Shown one piece after another: positions 9,008 to 18,674 of a DNA stretch of 64,000 bases. Source of the DNA: JALYXV01 sp963791545 (GTDB taxonomy: Bacteria > Actinomycetota > Acidimicrobiia > Acidimicrobiales > Palsa-688). The translations under genes and the position numbers were made by a program. The stretch is taken from NCBI GenBank assembly GCA_963791545.1, contig CAWBSR010000001.1, positions 1 through 64,000 of the forward strand, read 5' to 3'. Numbering within the stretch: position 1 is the stretch's first letter; each line of letters begins with the position of its first letter. A model generated the notes under the pieces. It was not told the origin of the DNA and made no database searches. It saw only the letters and a program-made list of their open reading frames with translations.

Positions 9008-10156
9008 CTACAGCCGTGATGGCAGGCCAGTGACGCCGAGGAAAACCCTTCCGGCCATCTCGTCGATCTCGTCGCTGTGGAAGAAGTGCTGGGTCAGAGT
9101 GTGGATATCCCGGAAATGCTTCTGCAGCGGCGACGAGCGGTAGACCGACGACCCCCCGGCCGTTCCATACGCGAGATCGACGACCCGGGCGGCAGTCCGG
9201 CAAGTGTGGTTGGCGGCCGCCCGCAACATGGCCTGACCGCGATCCGGGACGGCACCGCCGCCGAGTACGGCGCGCCAGACGTCCTCGGTGCACTCGTACA
9301 GGAACGCCCGAGCCGATCCCAACTCGACCTCGGCCCGGGCGACCGCGGCTTGAACAACCGGGCGCTCGGCCAGCCGCCCCGAGCCCAACGCCGGATGCTT
9401 GGTGGCGGCTAGGGAGACCAGTTCATCGAGCGCGTCGCGTGCGATGCCGAGCGCGATCGTCGCGCTTACAGCGGCCAGGCCGCGGTGGGGAAAGCCGTAG
9501 AGCGGCTCGGGCCAGCGCCGCACCCCGCCGTCGAAGTCGATGGCGAAGGGCTCGGGAACGAAGAGATCGTCGATGACAACGTCACCACTTCCGGTCCCGC
9601 ACAACCCAACCGACGACCAGGTGTCAACGCAGACCACCGACGCGGCCGGCACTAACATCAGCCGGGTCGAGCGGGGCGAGCCGGCCAAAGCGGCCCGGCA
9701 CACCACCCAGTCGGCGCCGACGCTCCCGCTGGCGAAAGGCCATCGGCCCGACAGCCGATACCCGCCTACGGCCGGCTCGGCGACACCGCACGGAGCAAGC
9801 GGTGATGCGATGAGCACGTCGGGCCCACCCGACCAAACTTCGGCCGCCACGTCGCCATCGGCGTGGGCCAGGAACCAGGGCGCGGAACCGTAGATCCAAA
9901 CACACCACGCCGTGGCGGCGTCGGCCCGGGCGACCTCCTCGACGATGCGCATGAATCCCACCGGGTCGGTCTCGTCGCCACCGAAGCGGCGCGGGACGCA
10001 GAGCCGCCCGAGACCAACCGAAAGCAGGCCGGTGAGGACCTCGTCGGGGAGCCGGCGCAGTTTCTCGATGTCGCCTCGTCGGGAGCGGAGGACGTCCCCA
10101 AAAAGGGCCAAGGGCATCGCGGGGGCCGAAGGGCACGCGAGCGCGGTCATCTCCAT
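9008..10156 (-). CDS. Acyl-CoA-dehydrogenase-fold flavoprotein
   Basis: About 382 residues from the ATG at 10156. An upstream frame to 10339 exists but its translation has no homology; ATG 10150 is also possible. Family marks in order: LPDEVLTGLLSVGLGRLCVP, RFGGDETDPVGFMRIVEEVAR and ADAATAWCVWIYGS; then GGYRLSGRWPFASGSVGADW, the beta-domain that covers FAD; then VCVDTWSSVGLCGTGSGDVV; and a C-terminal four-helix domain ending DIHTLTQHFFHSDEID. This pattern resembles the DszC/HpaA-like monooxygenase branch rather than true fatty-acyl dehydrogenases, and the usual catalytic Glu is not evident. Substrate unknown. It stands alone; no reductase partner is adjacent. Confidence 0.75.
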   Translation of the reverse strand: MEMTALACPSAPAMPLALFGDVLRSRRGDIEKLRRLPDEVLTGLLSVGLGRLCVPRRFGGDETDPVGFMRIVEEVARADAATAWCVWIYGSAPWFLAHADGDVAAEVWSGGPDVLIASPLAPCGVAEPAVGGYRLSGRWPFASGSVGADWVVCRAALAGSPRSTRLMLVPAASVVCVDTWSSVGLCGTGSGDVVIDDLFVPEPFAIDFDGGVRRWPEPLYGFPHRGLAAVSATIALGIARDALDELVSLAATKHPALGSGRLAERPVVQAAVARAEVELGSARAFLYECTEDVWRAVLGGGAVPDRGQAMLRAAANHTCRTAARVVDLAYGTAGGSSVYRSSPLQKHFRDIHTLTQHFFHSDEIDEMAGRVFLGVTGLPSRL

Positions 10157-10455
10157 CGAGAGGCTGGCGGCAAACAGGTCGGGGAGGACGGACACATTGA
10201 GGAGAAGCCGGTCGCCGTCGGTAGATACGTCAGGCTGGCATTTCGATCCAAGAGGACACGAGGGGAGACGGAGGAGCAAGCATCCGATAGAACGGCAGCG
10301 CCGGCGCCAACACTCGCCTGACGCCGGCGCACCAATCACCTGACCCCGCCGCCGAGCCCAGGGTTGCCATCCGGCCTACCCGGGCTCATCCCTACGAACC
10401 TCGTGGCGCGTTGTTAAAACCGAGGCGGGGTGGCTCACCTTTCGCCGCCCGCTTG

Positions 10456-12270
10456 TCAGAGCGCCCGGTAGGTGTCGATCAAGAGCCTGCCGCTGGCATC
10501 GTGAATGAATGTCACGGCGGCGTTTTCCGTTGTCGTTTGGCCGTTCGTCTCGACAAAGTGCAGGGTCACCGTCGCACTGTCGTGACCGGGGGTGACGTTC
10601 ACGACATCGACCCGGGAGATCGAGTTCCAGAACTGCTGGTAGTACGAGAACCCGAGTCGATGCTGGTACGCGGGGCTGAGCCAGCCGAACGACTGGGTCA
10701 GGCTGTGTTGGTTGACGAGGGCGTAGTAGCCGTTGATCGTCTGGGCGGGCCCTGCGGAAGGATCAGCCGGTGCCGGGGTCACGAGTTGGCCGATCTGGGC
10801 CCCCTTCGACTGCGTCCCACCCGAGGGAACAGAGCTCGTCGCCGTCTTCGGCGGTTCCGTGCTTGCTTGAGCCGCTGCCGTCGTCGTCGGAGGGTCCGCC
10901 CTGAGCGACGTTGCCGGGGTATGGGTGTCCCGATTGACCAGCACCAACCCGCCAACACCACAAACTGCGACCGCCATGGCAAGGACTACCCAGACCCGCC
11001 TCGACCGGCGCCGGCGGGCACGGTGAAGCCCCGGCCCAACAGGCCGGCGGCGGGGGGCCTGAGCCGAATTGTCAGAGCGCCACATCGCAGCGGCAGAGGA
11101 ACTGGCGACGGGCGTCGCGGCCGGCTGCTCGCCCTTCGCTCTCGCGGGCACCTCGGCGGTGCCTTGCGGAGCCTCAGCGGAGGCTACGGCGGCGGCTTGC
11201 GGAGCCTCCAACGGCGACTCAGCCGCCTCACCAGGCAACACCGGCGGCTCGGTAACCCGAACCGCGGCAGGCTCCTCACCACCAACCGCGGCAGGCTCCT
11301 CACCACCAACCGCGGCAGGCTGCTCAGAAGGCGCCGTGGTGACCACAGCCGAATCCGCTTCGGCCGATTCCGGCCCTGCAACGACGTCGCTGACCGGCCG
11401 ACCAGGGGGAAGATGCGGCAGCTCTGTCGGTTCGTCCGAGGGGCGGCGCGTCTCGACGGACTTCAAGACGTCGCGCAGCGCCGCCGCCGACGGGTAGCGG
11501 CCGGCAGGATCCTTGGTCATCGCCCGGGCGACAACGGCCGCCAGCGCGGGATCAACGCCGGCTTCGCGGAGGTCGGCGGGGCTGTCGACCATTGCCCGCA
11601 CGGCCAAAGAAATGAGCGCCTCGCCCTCTCGAGGCACGAAAGGCGGTGATCCCCGAAGGGCGGTGTAGAGGGCGGCACCGAGGGAGTAGATGTCCGAGGC
11701 GGGTGTCGCAGGCGCGCCGGCGAGAACCTCCGGTGCCGCGTAGCTCACGGTGGCCGTCAACTTGCCATTAGTGGTGGTGGAGTCAGCGAAGCGAGCGATG
11801 CCGAAGTCGGCCAGTTGCGGCTCTCCGTAGGCCGAGGCGAGGATGTTGGAGGGCTTGATGTCCCGGTGGAGCATCCCAATAGAGTGAGCGGCAGCTAGGG
11901 CGTCGGCGATGGCGAGACCGAGCCGGATGGCCTCCTCCACGGGCAACGGCCCGTCGCGCAGCCGCTCATCGAGTGACCCGCCGCTCATATACGGCATGAC
12001 CAGGTAGGGGCGAGAATCGATTGTCCCGGCGTCGTATACAGGGACAACGTGAGGGTGCCCCGAGAGCGAGCCGAGGGCGCGGAGCTCCTTCCGGAAGCGG
12101 GACAGGGGCGGAGTACCTGGGCCGCTATCGAGAACCTTCACCGCGACGGAGCGGTGAAAGGCCGGTTGCCAGCCGCGATAAACCGTCGCGAAGCCGCCAC
12201 GACCGATAGGCCGAAGGTCCTCGATTCCTGGGATCTCGGGAACCGCCGGACCAGCTGACGTCTTCGACAC
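10456..12270 (-). CDS. Membrane Ser/Thr protein kinase (PknB-like)
   Basis: A 604-residue protein. The kinase domain is residues about 15-270: glycine loop GRGGFATV (23-30), Lys45 in VAVKV, HRDIKPSN with catalytic Asp137, DFG at 155-157, APE at 179-181. Residues about 280-425 are a Pro/Ala/Glu-rich linker containing an 8-residue repeat (GGEEPAAV). One membrane segment is at 426-445 (VWVVLAMAVAVCGVGGLVLV) and an outside domain of about 160 residues follows, with GYYALVNQHSLTQSFGWLSP and a C-terminal beta-rich part, an NTF2-like or membrane-bound lytic-protein-like shape rather than PASTA. It is likely to sense an outside signal and phosphorylate cytoplasmic partners. No obvious partner is adjacent. 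Confidence 0.92.
   Translation of the reverse strand: MSKTSAGPAVPEIPGIEDLRPIGRGGFATVYRGWQPAFHRSVAVKVLDSGPGTPPLSRFRKELRALGSLSGHPHVVPVYDAGTIDSRPYLVMPYMSGGSLDERLRDGPLPVEEAIRLGLAIADALAAAHSIGMLHRDIKPSNILASAYGEPQLADFGIARFADSTTTNGKLTATVSYAAPEVLAGAPATPASDIYSLGAALYTALRGSPPFVPREGEALISLAVRAMVDSPADLREAGVDPALAAVVARAMTKDPAGRYPSAAALRDVLKSVETRRPSDEPTELPHLPPGRPVSDVVAGPESAEADSAVVTTAPSEQPAAVGGEEPAAVGGEEPAAVRVTEPPVLPGEAAESPLEAPQAAAVASAEAPQGTAEVPARAKGEQPAATPVASSSAAAMWRSDNSAQAPRRRPVGPGLHRARRRRSRRVWVVLAMAVAVCGVGGLVLVNRDTHTPATSLRADPPTTTAAAQASTEPPKTATSSVPSGGTQSKGAQIGQLVTPAPADPSAGPAQTINGYYALVNQHSLTQSFGWLSPAYQHRLGFSYYQQFWNSISRVDVVNVTPGHDSATVTLHFVETNGQTTTENAAVTFIHDASGRLLIDTYRAL
11261..11326. repeat. 24-bp tandem repeat inside the kinase linker
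   Basis: Two perfect 24-bp units (11261-11284, 11285-11308) and a third partial one with one mismatch (11309-11326), each containing ACCGCGGCAGGCTCCTCACC. They code for the repeated linker peptide GGEEPAAV. Unit number may vary between strains, changing the length of the linker between kinase and membrane. Confidence 0.85.
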
Positions 12271-12435
12271 ACCTCAACGCTTACCCACCGGGGGGTTCGA
12301 GAAATCGCGGGCCATTCGGTCAGCAGACAGTTACACCCGAGGCGCAGGTGGGTTCAGTGCGACGAATTTCCGTGACGGCTACCAGCCGGCACCGCCCAGC
12401 CCGCTCGGTCCGGCATGACCGACGACAGCGCTGGA

Positions 12436-13896
12436 TCAGGAGACAGCCTGCTGTTTCTGCTCAAAGGTCGGGTCCGCGTCCGATCGGATGTCCTGGGGCT
12501 CCGGCGATTGCCTGACGGCAGGAGTGGCGACCGTCCGTGAGTTGTCCACTGTGACCGGCGTCGTGTTACTCCTCGCACCACTGGCACAGGTGATCGGCAG
12601 CCGGCGTTTTCCCGACCCGGCGACCATGCGGCAAGGAATGCCCGGATCCCCATCAGGTGCCGGTTCGGCGATCGCCGGCGCACTCAGCAGGCGCAGCGTC
12701 GCCAGCGCCCCCGCGCCCATTGCCGCCGGCAGGAGTGTGCCGAGCACCCGGTAGATGACCAGGCCTGCTACCGCCGCTTCAATAGGCACGCCGTAGAGGT
12801 GCAGCACCGCCGGGGTAAGTGTCTCTACCACCCCAAGCCCTGCCGGTAGGAAGGGAATGAGGGCGGCCCCGGCGCTAATCGAGTAGGCGAGCAGGAGGAC
12901 GTCGATGTGTACGTGAACCCCAATGGCGGCCAGAGCGAAGAACAGGCAGGCTCCATCCAGGGCCCAGCCGAGCAGGACGGTGACCGCCAGCAGTGACGCC
13001 CGGCGGCGGTCTTTGACAACGTGCATGGCGGCCGCATGCCATGCGACTCCTCGGGCCCGCCGCTCGTCCGGCGAGGCGGGATGGCGCGGGTGGCGGAGCC
13101 GGCCGGCGAGCAAGCCGACCCGTTCGGCGAACCGGGCTCGGGTCAAGATGCGCATACTCACCGCGATGACGGCCAGGGTGGCGGTGCTGGCGGCCAGAAG
13201 GAGCCACCGCGATCCGAGTGGTCCGTCGTGACCCCGCGATACGACGACCAGGGCATCGATGGCGGCGAGGGCGTACAGGCCGGTCGACCCGAATAACTGC
13301 GAGACGCCCAGGACGAGCACCGTGCGCCGTCGGGCCAGCCGGCGATGCTTCAACGCGGCACCGGCCATGACGAGCCCCTCGGCAGGCGCAGCCGGCATGA
13401 CCGATCCCAGGCCGAACACGACTAGGGCGATCCGAAACGGAGCGAGGCGGCGCACATTTTCGCCCGGGCCGGCGATCAAGCGCAGGTGCCATCCGAGGCA
13501 GGCAAAGCTTGCCACCTCGCAAGCCAGTGCCAGCCCGATGTCCCTCGGGGTGGCCGACCGCAATGCCCTTGTCATGCTGTCCGCGTCCCCGGCGATCCCC
13601 GCCACGACAACCACCGCCGCCACCCCGATCACAAGTGGCAGAACGACGCCGGCAATCCGGCGGAACTTCCCGGCCGGGTGTCCACAATCATCGGTTTCGG
13701 TATCGGGATCGGGCACATCCGGCAGAGTCGGGTCGGCATCGGGAACCTCGCACGGTGTCTCGTCGGTGGCGAGGGGTTTCGTTACGGCGCCAATGGGCGA
13801 CTCTCCGGGACGCCACGATCGGTCGTGTGTCGCTGCACCCTCCGTGACGCTCATCAGGATGCGTCGTTCCCCAATTCTTCGGCATTCATCCGCCAC
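12436..13896 (-). CDS. Flippase-like integral membrane protein (UPF0104 / LPG-synthase TM type)
   Basis: 486 residues. The first about 75 residues are acidic and proline-rich (DADPTLPDVPDPDTETDD) and probably cytoplasmic. Residues about 80-425 hold eight or more membrane segments, including VVLPLVIGVAAVVVVAGIAG, PAAPAEGLVMAGAAL and the family-typical ALIPFLPAGLGVVETL. This is the transmembrane part of lysylphosphatidylglycerol synthases, also found alone as YbhN/AglD-like lipid flippases. The aminoacyl-transfer domain is missing, so a transport role for lipids or lipid-linked sugars is more likely. It diverges from the hybrid kinase at 14260. A second member of the family is at 28256. Confidence 0.8.
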   Translation of the reverse strand: MADECRRIGERRILMSVTEGAATHDRSWRPGESPIGAVTKPLATDETPCEVPDADPTLPDVPDPDTETDDCGHPAGKFRRIAGVVLPLVIGVAAVVVVAGIAGDADSMTRALRSATPRDIGLALACEVASFACLGWHLRLIAGPGENVRRLAPFRIALVVFGLGSVMPAAPAEGLVMAGAALKHRRLARRRTVLVLGVSQLFGSTGLYALAAIDALVVVSRGHDGPLGSRWLLLAASTATLAVIAVSMRILTRARFAERVGLLAGRLRHPRHPASPDERRARGVAWHAAAMHVVKDRRRASLLAVTVLLGWALDGACLFFALAAIGVHVHIDVLLLAYSISAGAALIPFLPAGLGVVETLTPAVLHLYGVPIEAAVAGLVIYRVLGTLLPAAMGAGALATLRLLSAPAIAEPAPDGDPGIPCRMVAGSGKRRLPITCASGARSNTTPVTVDNSRTVATPAVRQSPEPQDIRSDADPTFEQKQQAVS

Positions 13897-14043
13897 ACAT
13901 CTCCCGAAGGCGATCCCAGGCTCATTTTGGCCCCATACGTCGTATATGTGCCTTGTCGCCAGCCTGCCCCAGCACGGATCGTCACGCTGGAGGCAACCAT
14001 CACCCGGCGATGATTCCTCTCAGTCGAGCGGGTGGTGGCGAAA

Positions 14044-14085
14044 CTTTCAGGTTTGAAAGCCCGCTAGTTGTGAATATAATCACAA
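14044..14085 (+). promoter_or_regulatory. Candidate promoter with two dyads upstream of the hybrid kinase
   Basis: TTGAAA at 14053-14058 and a perfect TATAAT at 14075-14080, spaced 16 bp, form a good sigma-70-type promoter on the plus strand. Two inverted repeats overlap it: CTTTCA-N4-TGAAAG (14044-14059) covering the -35, and TTGTGA-N6-TCACAA (14068-14085) covering the -10. This suggests repression at the promoter. The kinase start is about 175 bp downstream. Confidence 0.6.
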
Positions 14086-14259
14086 GGACCGCCGAGACCT
14101 CTTCGCCAGCCTGATCTAGGACATCCGGCGACAGTCCTGCAGGGACTGGCTTGAAAAAGATGACCGCAGAAACCGAGCATCTAGCGCCCGGTGGCAACGC
14201 GATTCACGACTGCTCGATGACTGCACGAACCTATCGGTGGACTGGGGTACTGAGATCAT

Positions 14260-17103
14260 ATGGACCAGCAGGACTTACGTGGCGACCGAGAGCACCTGTA
14301 CCGGTCCGTCTTCGAGACCGCCCGGGAGGGGATGTGGGTCCTGGACGCAGACGCCTGCACCGAACTGATCAACGCCCGAATGGCGGAGATGCTCGGATAC
14401 AGCCCGCAGGAGATGCTCGGTCAGCACATTTCCCGCTTCTTCCCTGACATCGCGGACTCGGTAAGCGCTCGATTCGAGCAACTGCGGGCTGGCGAGGCGA
14501 GCCAGGAGGAGGTGTTGCTGCGCCATCGGGATGGGTCGGCGATGTCGGTGCTGGTCGCCCGGAGTCCGTTGTATAGCCAAGACGGCGTGTTCATGGGCGG
14601 GGTCGGCATCTTTACCGACATCACGGCCAGGAAGGAGGCCGAACGCGAGTCCCTGTTTCACGCCGGGCTCCTGGGCGCGGTGAGCGAAGGCGTGATCGTC
14701 ACCGACGCCGACTGGAGGATCACCTACTGGAACCGCGGAGCGGAACGACTTTACGGCTGGCGAGCCGAGGAGGTGCTGGGACAAAACGTCCTCGACGTAG
14801 TCCCGTCCGAGCCGAGCGTCGAACAAGCGAAAGAGATCATGGCGCACCTCGCCGCCGGAAAGTCGTGGTCGGGCGAGTTCATAGCCCGCCGCCGAGACGG
14901 CTCCGATCTGCTCGTCGCGGTGTCTGACACTCCGATGCTCGACGAAAACGGTGCCCTGGTCGGGTTAATCGGCATCTCGTCAGACCTGACCGAACACCAC
15001 GAGCTGCGAAAGGGCAGAGAACGCCTGGTGGCGCTACTCGACGCCAGCCCGGACTTCGTTGCCATCGGCGACACCGACGCACGGATTTTGTACATGAACC
15101 GTGCCGGGCGGGCCATGACCGGTGTCGGGCCCGACGAAGATCTCGCGGATTACGACGCCGTCGGCCTGCACCCCCCGAGCTGGGCTGAAACCCTCCAGAA
15201 CACCGTTTTGCCCACGGCGGCCAAGGAGGGGGTCTGGCGGGGCCAGGGCACACTGGTCGACCGCGACGGCCACGAGGTGTCGGTCGACCAAGTGGTAGTG
15301 GCCCACTACGGGACAGATGGCAGCGTGGAGTTCTTCTCGACCGTCGCCCGGGACATCACCGAGCTCGAGGCGTTGACCGCGGCGCGCGACACCGCCCTCC
15401 GGGCCACCCGGCAAGCTAACGCCCGCGCCGCCCAGCAGGCTGCGGTAGCCGACCTCGGAGGTCGTGCCCTGGCCGGGATCGATCACGACATTTTGATGGA
15501 CGAGGCGGTGGCGGCGGTCGCCGCCGGGCTCGAAACCGATGGCGTCGCCCTCTTCGAGCTCAAAACCTCGGAGGAACTCGTTCCAGTAGCCGCCACCGGA
15601 TGCCTGGCCGCCGTGCGAGGAGCCGACCGGGCGCCGGCCGGTAGCGACTCGCAGCTCCGCTACACCATTGCCCTTGGCTCCTCAGTTGTGGCCGACGACC
15701 TGGCCAACGACCACCGCTTCGCCCCACCGCCGACCCTCATCGACGTGGGCCTGGTGAGCGGGCTCTGCGTACTCGTCCGGGTGAGCGGAAGCTGCCACGG
15801 CGTCCTGGCCACCTACAGCAGCCAACCTCGCCGGTTCTCAGCCGAGGACGTCAACTTCGTCCAGGCGGTCGCCAACGTGGTGGCCACCGCCATCGAGCGG
15901 CGTCGCCACGAAGCCGCCCAAGACCAACTTCACCGCCAAGCGCGGTTAGCCGCGGTGGGACAGCTGGCCGCCGGCGTGGCGCATGACTTCAACAACATCG
16001 TCGCCGCCATCAGCCTGTACGCGGAACTGCTCGAAACCGAGCCAGGCCTCGGTGAGGCCGGTCACAGCTATGTCGCTGTGGTCCGCCAGCAGGTGGAGCG
16101 GGGCGCCTCGCTCGTCTGGCAGGTACTCGATTTCGCCCATCGCAGCTCACTGGAACTCGTCGACATCGACCTGGCCCGTCTGGTCGAGCGGCTCGTCCCG
16201 CTGCTGCGCCGTACCCTTCCCGTCCCCGTTACCATCACCGTGATCCACGACGGTCTGCCCTACTGGGTGCGAGCCGACACCACCCGACTCCAGCAGATCT
16301 TCATGAACCTCGTCTCCAATGCCAACCATGCCATCGACGGCGTCGGCCGGATCACCATCAGCCTGTTCCGCCACGGCGTCGACGGCGACCAGGCCTCCCC
16401 GCTGGACAACCCGCTGCGCCGGCCGACCGTCCGGGTCGATATCGACGACAGCGGCGCCGGGATGGCCGCCACGGTGCTGACACGAGCCTTCGAACCGTTC
16501 TTCACCACCAAAAGCCCCGGTCAGGGCACCGGGCTGGGCCTGGCCCAGGTTCACGGCCTGATCGCCCAACACGACGGCCACATCGATGTGTCCAGCACCC
16601 CCGGTATCGGCACCACCGTCAGTTTCTGGCTGCCCACCCCTGAGACCCCGGGCCCTGCGCCCACCCCGACAGACACTGCAACAAACCAACCATCGGATAT
16701 CCCCAAAGGACGCGGCGAGCCGGTGTTGGTCGTCGACGATGACCCGGCGGTCCGCGCGGCCATGGCCAGGATCGTCAACTGGCTGGGCTACACCGCCACG
16801 GTGGCCGAATCCGGGGAGACCGCATGCTCGATACTGACCAAGGACAGCGGTTCGATCGCCGTGGTCGTCAGCGACGTCAGGATGCCCGGCATGGGCGGCG
16901 AGACCCTCGCCCAGGTGATAGCCGACCACTGGCCGGATATACCCGTCATCCTCGTCAGCGGCTATCCCAACCCAACTTCGTTTGAGTCGCCGCCCGGAGC
17001 GGCCCACACTGATCAGCCGCGTCGGCTACCACCGGCCCGACTGCACAAACCATTCTCGTCGCGCCAGCTGGCCGCGGCGATAAACGTCGCCCTAGACCGG
17101 TGA
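14260..17103 (+). CDS. Hybrid sensor histidine kinase (PAS-PAS-PAS-GAF-HisKA-HATPase-receiver)
   Basis: A 947-residue cytoplasmic protein without membrane segments. Three PAS domains: residues about 10-125 (AREGMWVLDADACTELINA), 130-250 (EGVIVTDADWRITYWNRGAE) and 260-370 (SPDFVAIGDTDARILYMNRA). A GAF domain is at about 395-545. The dimerisation domain has the phosphorylated His575 in AHDFNNIVAAIS, and the ATPase domain has NLVSNANHAIDG, DIDDSGAGM and GTGLGLAQVHG. A C-terminal receiver has Asp872 in VVSDVRMPGMGG. The His signature is of the NtrB-like, receiver-fused type common in soil bacteria. It probably works with the NarL-type regulator at 17211 and the receiver at 18126, which shares its KPFSSRQLA tail. 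Confidence 0.93.
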   Translation: MDQQDLRGDREHLYRSVFETAREGMWVLDADACTELINARMAEMLGYSPQEMLGQHISRFFPDIADSVSARFEQLRAGEASQEEVLLRHRDGSAMSVLVARSPLYSQDGVFMGGVGIFTDITARKEAERESLFHAGLLGAVSEGVIVTDADWRITYWNRGAERLYGWRAEEVLGQNVLDVVPSEPSVEQAKEIMAHLAAGKSWSGEFIARRRDGSDLLVAVSDTPMLDENGALVGLIGISSDLTEHHELRKGRERLVALLDASPDFVAIGDTDARILYMNRAGRAMTGVGPDEDLADYDAVGLHPPSWAETLQNTVLPTAAKEGVWRGQGTLVDRDGHEVSVDQVVVAHYGTDGSVEFFSTVARDITELEALTAARDTALRATRQANARAAQQAAVADLGGRALAGIDHDILMDEAVAAVAAGLETDGVALFELKTSEELVPVAATGCLAAVRGADRAPAGSDSQLRYTIALGSSVVADDLANDHRFAPPPTLIDVGLVSGLCVLVRVSGSCHGVLATYSSQPRRFSAEDVNFVQAVANVVATAIERRRHEAAQDQLHRQARLAAVGQLAAGVAHDFNNIVAAISLYAELLETEPGLGEAGHSYVAVVRQQVERGASLVWQVLDFAHRSSLELVDIDLARLVERLVPLLRRTLPVPVTITVIHDGLPYWVRADTTRLQQIFMNLVSNANHAIDGVGRITISLFRHGVDGDQASPLDNPLRRPTVRVDIDDSGAGMAATVLTRAFEPFFTTKSPGQGTGLGLAQVHGLIAQHDGHIDVSSTPGIGTTVSFWLPTPETPGPAPTPTDTATNQPSDIPKGRGEPVLVVDDDPAVRAAMARIVNWLGYTATVAESGETACSILTKDSGSIAVVVSDVRMPGMGGETLAQVIADHWPDIPVILVSGYPNPTSFESPPGAAHTDQPRRLPPARLHKPFSSRQLAAAINVALDR

Positions 17104-17210
17104 TAACCGATCCCGGCCGCTTCGATGCGACCCGGTACCTGCGCCGATGAAGTCAACCCTGCTGTCCACCGCGCTGTCGACGGTATGGAGCACCGCGGGC
17201 GGCGGAGGTG

Positions 17211-17867
17211 TCAGGGGCGGCGGATGATGCCTTGTTGGACCGCCACGGCAACGGCTTGCAGTCGGGAGTGGACCCCGAGTTTTTGCAAGATGGCCTGCAC
17301 GTGGTTGCGGACCGTGTTGGGGGCGAGGTAGAGACGCTCGGCGATCGCCTGGCCGGAGACGCCGTCGGCCAGCAGTTCGAGGACCTCGACCTCGCGGCCG
17401 GTGAGCACGGAGGCGGCCGGGCGGCCCGTCGTAGCCAGCTGGGGCAGGAGTTGGTGGAGAAGGGAGGCGGTGATGATGGCTTCTCCGGCCGCGGCCTGGC
17501 GGACGGCGTCGGCCACCACGTGGGCTGCACTGTGTTTTGTCAGGTACCCCGAGCAGCCCGCCTCGAGGGCGGCGACGAGTACCGCCTGGTTCGTATAGGA
17601 GGTCAGCATCACCACCTGGACGTCCGGATAGGCCGCCTTCAGGGTCGCGGTGACGGCTACGCCGTCACCGTCGGGTAGCTCGTAGTCGACAAGGACCACG
17701 TCGGGTTGGTGGAGGTTGACCGTGGCGACCAGGTCGGCGACTGTGCCGACCACACCGGCGACCACGATGTCGCCCTCGGCGGCCAGCATGGCGGCCAAGC
17801 CCTGGGCGAGGACCAGGTGATCGTCGCAAACCACGACCGTGATCGCTCCGGTGGACGTGGTGGTCAC
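17211..17867 (-). CDS. NarL/FixJ-type response regulator
   Basis: 218 residues from GTG 17867. Residues 8-125 are a receiver with the acidic pair D15-D16 (VVVCDDHLVLAQGLAAML), phosphorylation site Asp61 in VVLVDYELPDGDG, and the usual Thr and Lys (MLTSYTNQ, YLTKHS). Residues about 150-212 are a LuxR helix-turn-helix: LTGREVEVLELLADGVSGQA and YLAPNTVRNHVQAILQKLG. It is a transcription factor switched on by phosphorylation. It converges on the hybrid kinase and overlaps the preceding small frame by GTGA, so the two are translated together. Confidence 0.93.
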   Translation of the reverse strand: MTTTSTGAITVVVCDDHLVLAQGLAAMLAAEGDIVVAGVVGTVADLVATVNLHQPDVVLVDYELPDGDGVAVTATLKAAYPDVQVVMLTSYTNQAVLVAALEAGCSGYLTKHSAAHVVADAVRQAAAGEAIITASLLHQLLPQLATTGRPAASVLTGREVEVLELLADGVSGQAIAERLYLAPNTVRNHVQAILQKLGVHSRLQAVAVAVQQGIIRRP

Positions 17868-18079
17868 GAACGCTGCAGCGCCGCGTCTGTCGCCACGGCG
17901 ATCTGATCGGCGGACGGCTCGGGCCGAGGGGTCACCGGCGACCAGCGGGCAGCACTAGCCAGGAGATGGCCCGCCATGGCGTCTCGAACCGCCGGTCGGC
18001 GTCGAAGGCCATCGCCGGCTCCCGCCGTCACCCGTCCCGCCTCGTCGATGGCATGGCCTGCGCTGAAAACCAGGTACAT
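17864..18079 (-). CDS. Small protein translationally coupled to the response regulator (hypothetical)
   Basis: 71 residues, rich in Ala and Arg, beginning MYLVFSAGHAIDEAGRV and ending PSADQIAVATDAALQRS. Its stop overlaps the start of the NarL-type regulator (GTGA), which suggests that it is really translated. No known family was recognised. It could be a small accessory protein or the remaining 3' end of a longer gene. Confidence 0.4.
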   Translation of the reverse strand: MYLVFSAGHAIDEAGRVTAGAGDGLRRRPAVRDAMAGHLLASAARWSPVTPRPEPSADQIAVATDAALQRS

Positions 18080-18125
18080 GAAGGATCCGAATCAGCCGTC
18101 GAATGGGACAGACTACTGGTGCCGG

Positions 18126-18674
18126 TCACGATGTCGAGCGGGACACCTGCTGCACTACCTCGGCCAGCTGTCGGGACGAGAACGGCTTCGTCAAGCGGGC
18201 TCTCGGCTGGGGACTGCTGTCCGCTGCGGCCACCCCTCGAGCCGAACACCCGGAACCGGGCGGGACGTGACCGCCACTCATCAAGATGACCGGTGTCGCC
18301 GGCCAACGCTGCCCGATGAGCTGGGCCAGGGCCTCGCCACCCATGCCCGGCATCGTCACGTCGGTGATCACGACGTCGAACACCGCGTCTCGCTCCTCCA
18401 TGACCGCAATCGCCTCCTCGCCGTCGCCGACCACGGTCACCAGATAGCCCAGTAGCCGTTCCAGGACCTGGCCAAGAGCGGAACGCATCGAGACGTCGTC
18501 GTCGACGACCAACGCCCGTTTCGTTCGCGCCTGGGGTTCAGCCCAGTGAGCGCCTCTGGGATCGGCCGCCGAGCCGAAGGATTCCGCCCGCCCGCGCTTC
18601 CAAGGAATCTCTCCAGGCGAATCCGCCCCACGCGCGCTGCGCTGGGACAAGTACCGCCCGTTAGGAAGTGACAT
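18126..18674 (-). CDS. Stand-alone receiver-domain response regulator
   Basis: 182 residues from ATG 18674, preceded by AAGGG; GTG 18680 is an alternative. The first about 50 residues are a non-conserved arm. A receiver domain follows: RALVVDDDVSMRSALGQVLE, phosphorylation site DVVITDVTMPGMGGEALAQL, VILMSGG, and the Lys in RLTKPFSSRQLA. No output domain is present. The receiver is strikingly like the one at the end of the hybrid kinase (RMPGMGG...LAQVI, LHKPFSSRQLA), so it is probably a copy of it and may compete for or relay the same phosphate. Confidence 0.85.
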   Translation of the reverse strand: MSLPNGRYLSQRSARGADSPGEIPWKRGRAESFGSAADPRGAHWAEPQARTKRALVVDDDVSMRSALGQVLERLLGYLVTVVGDGEEAIAVMEERDAVFDVVITDVTMPGMGGEALAQLIGQRWPATPVILMSGGHVPPGSGCSARGVAAADSSPQPRARLTKPFSSRQLAEVVQQVSRSTS

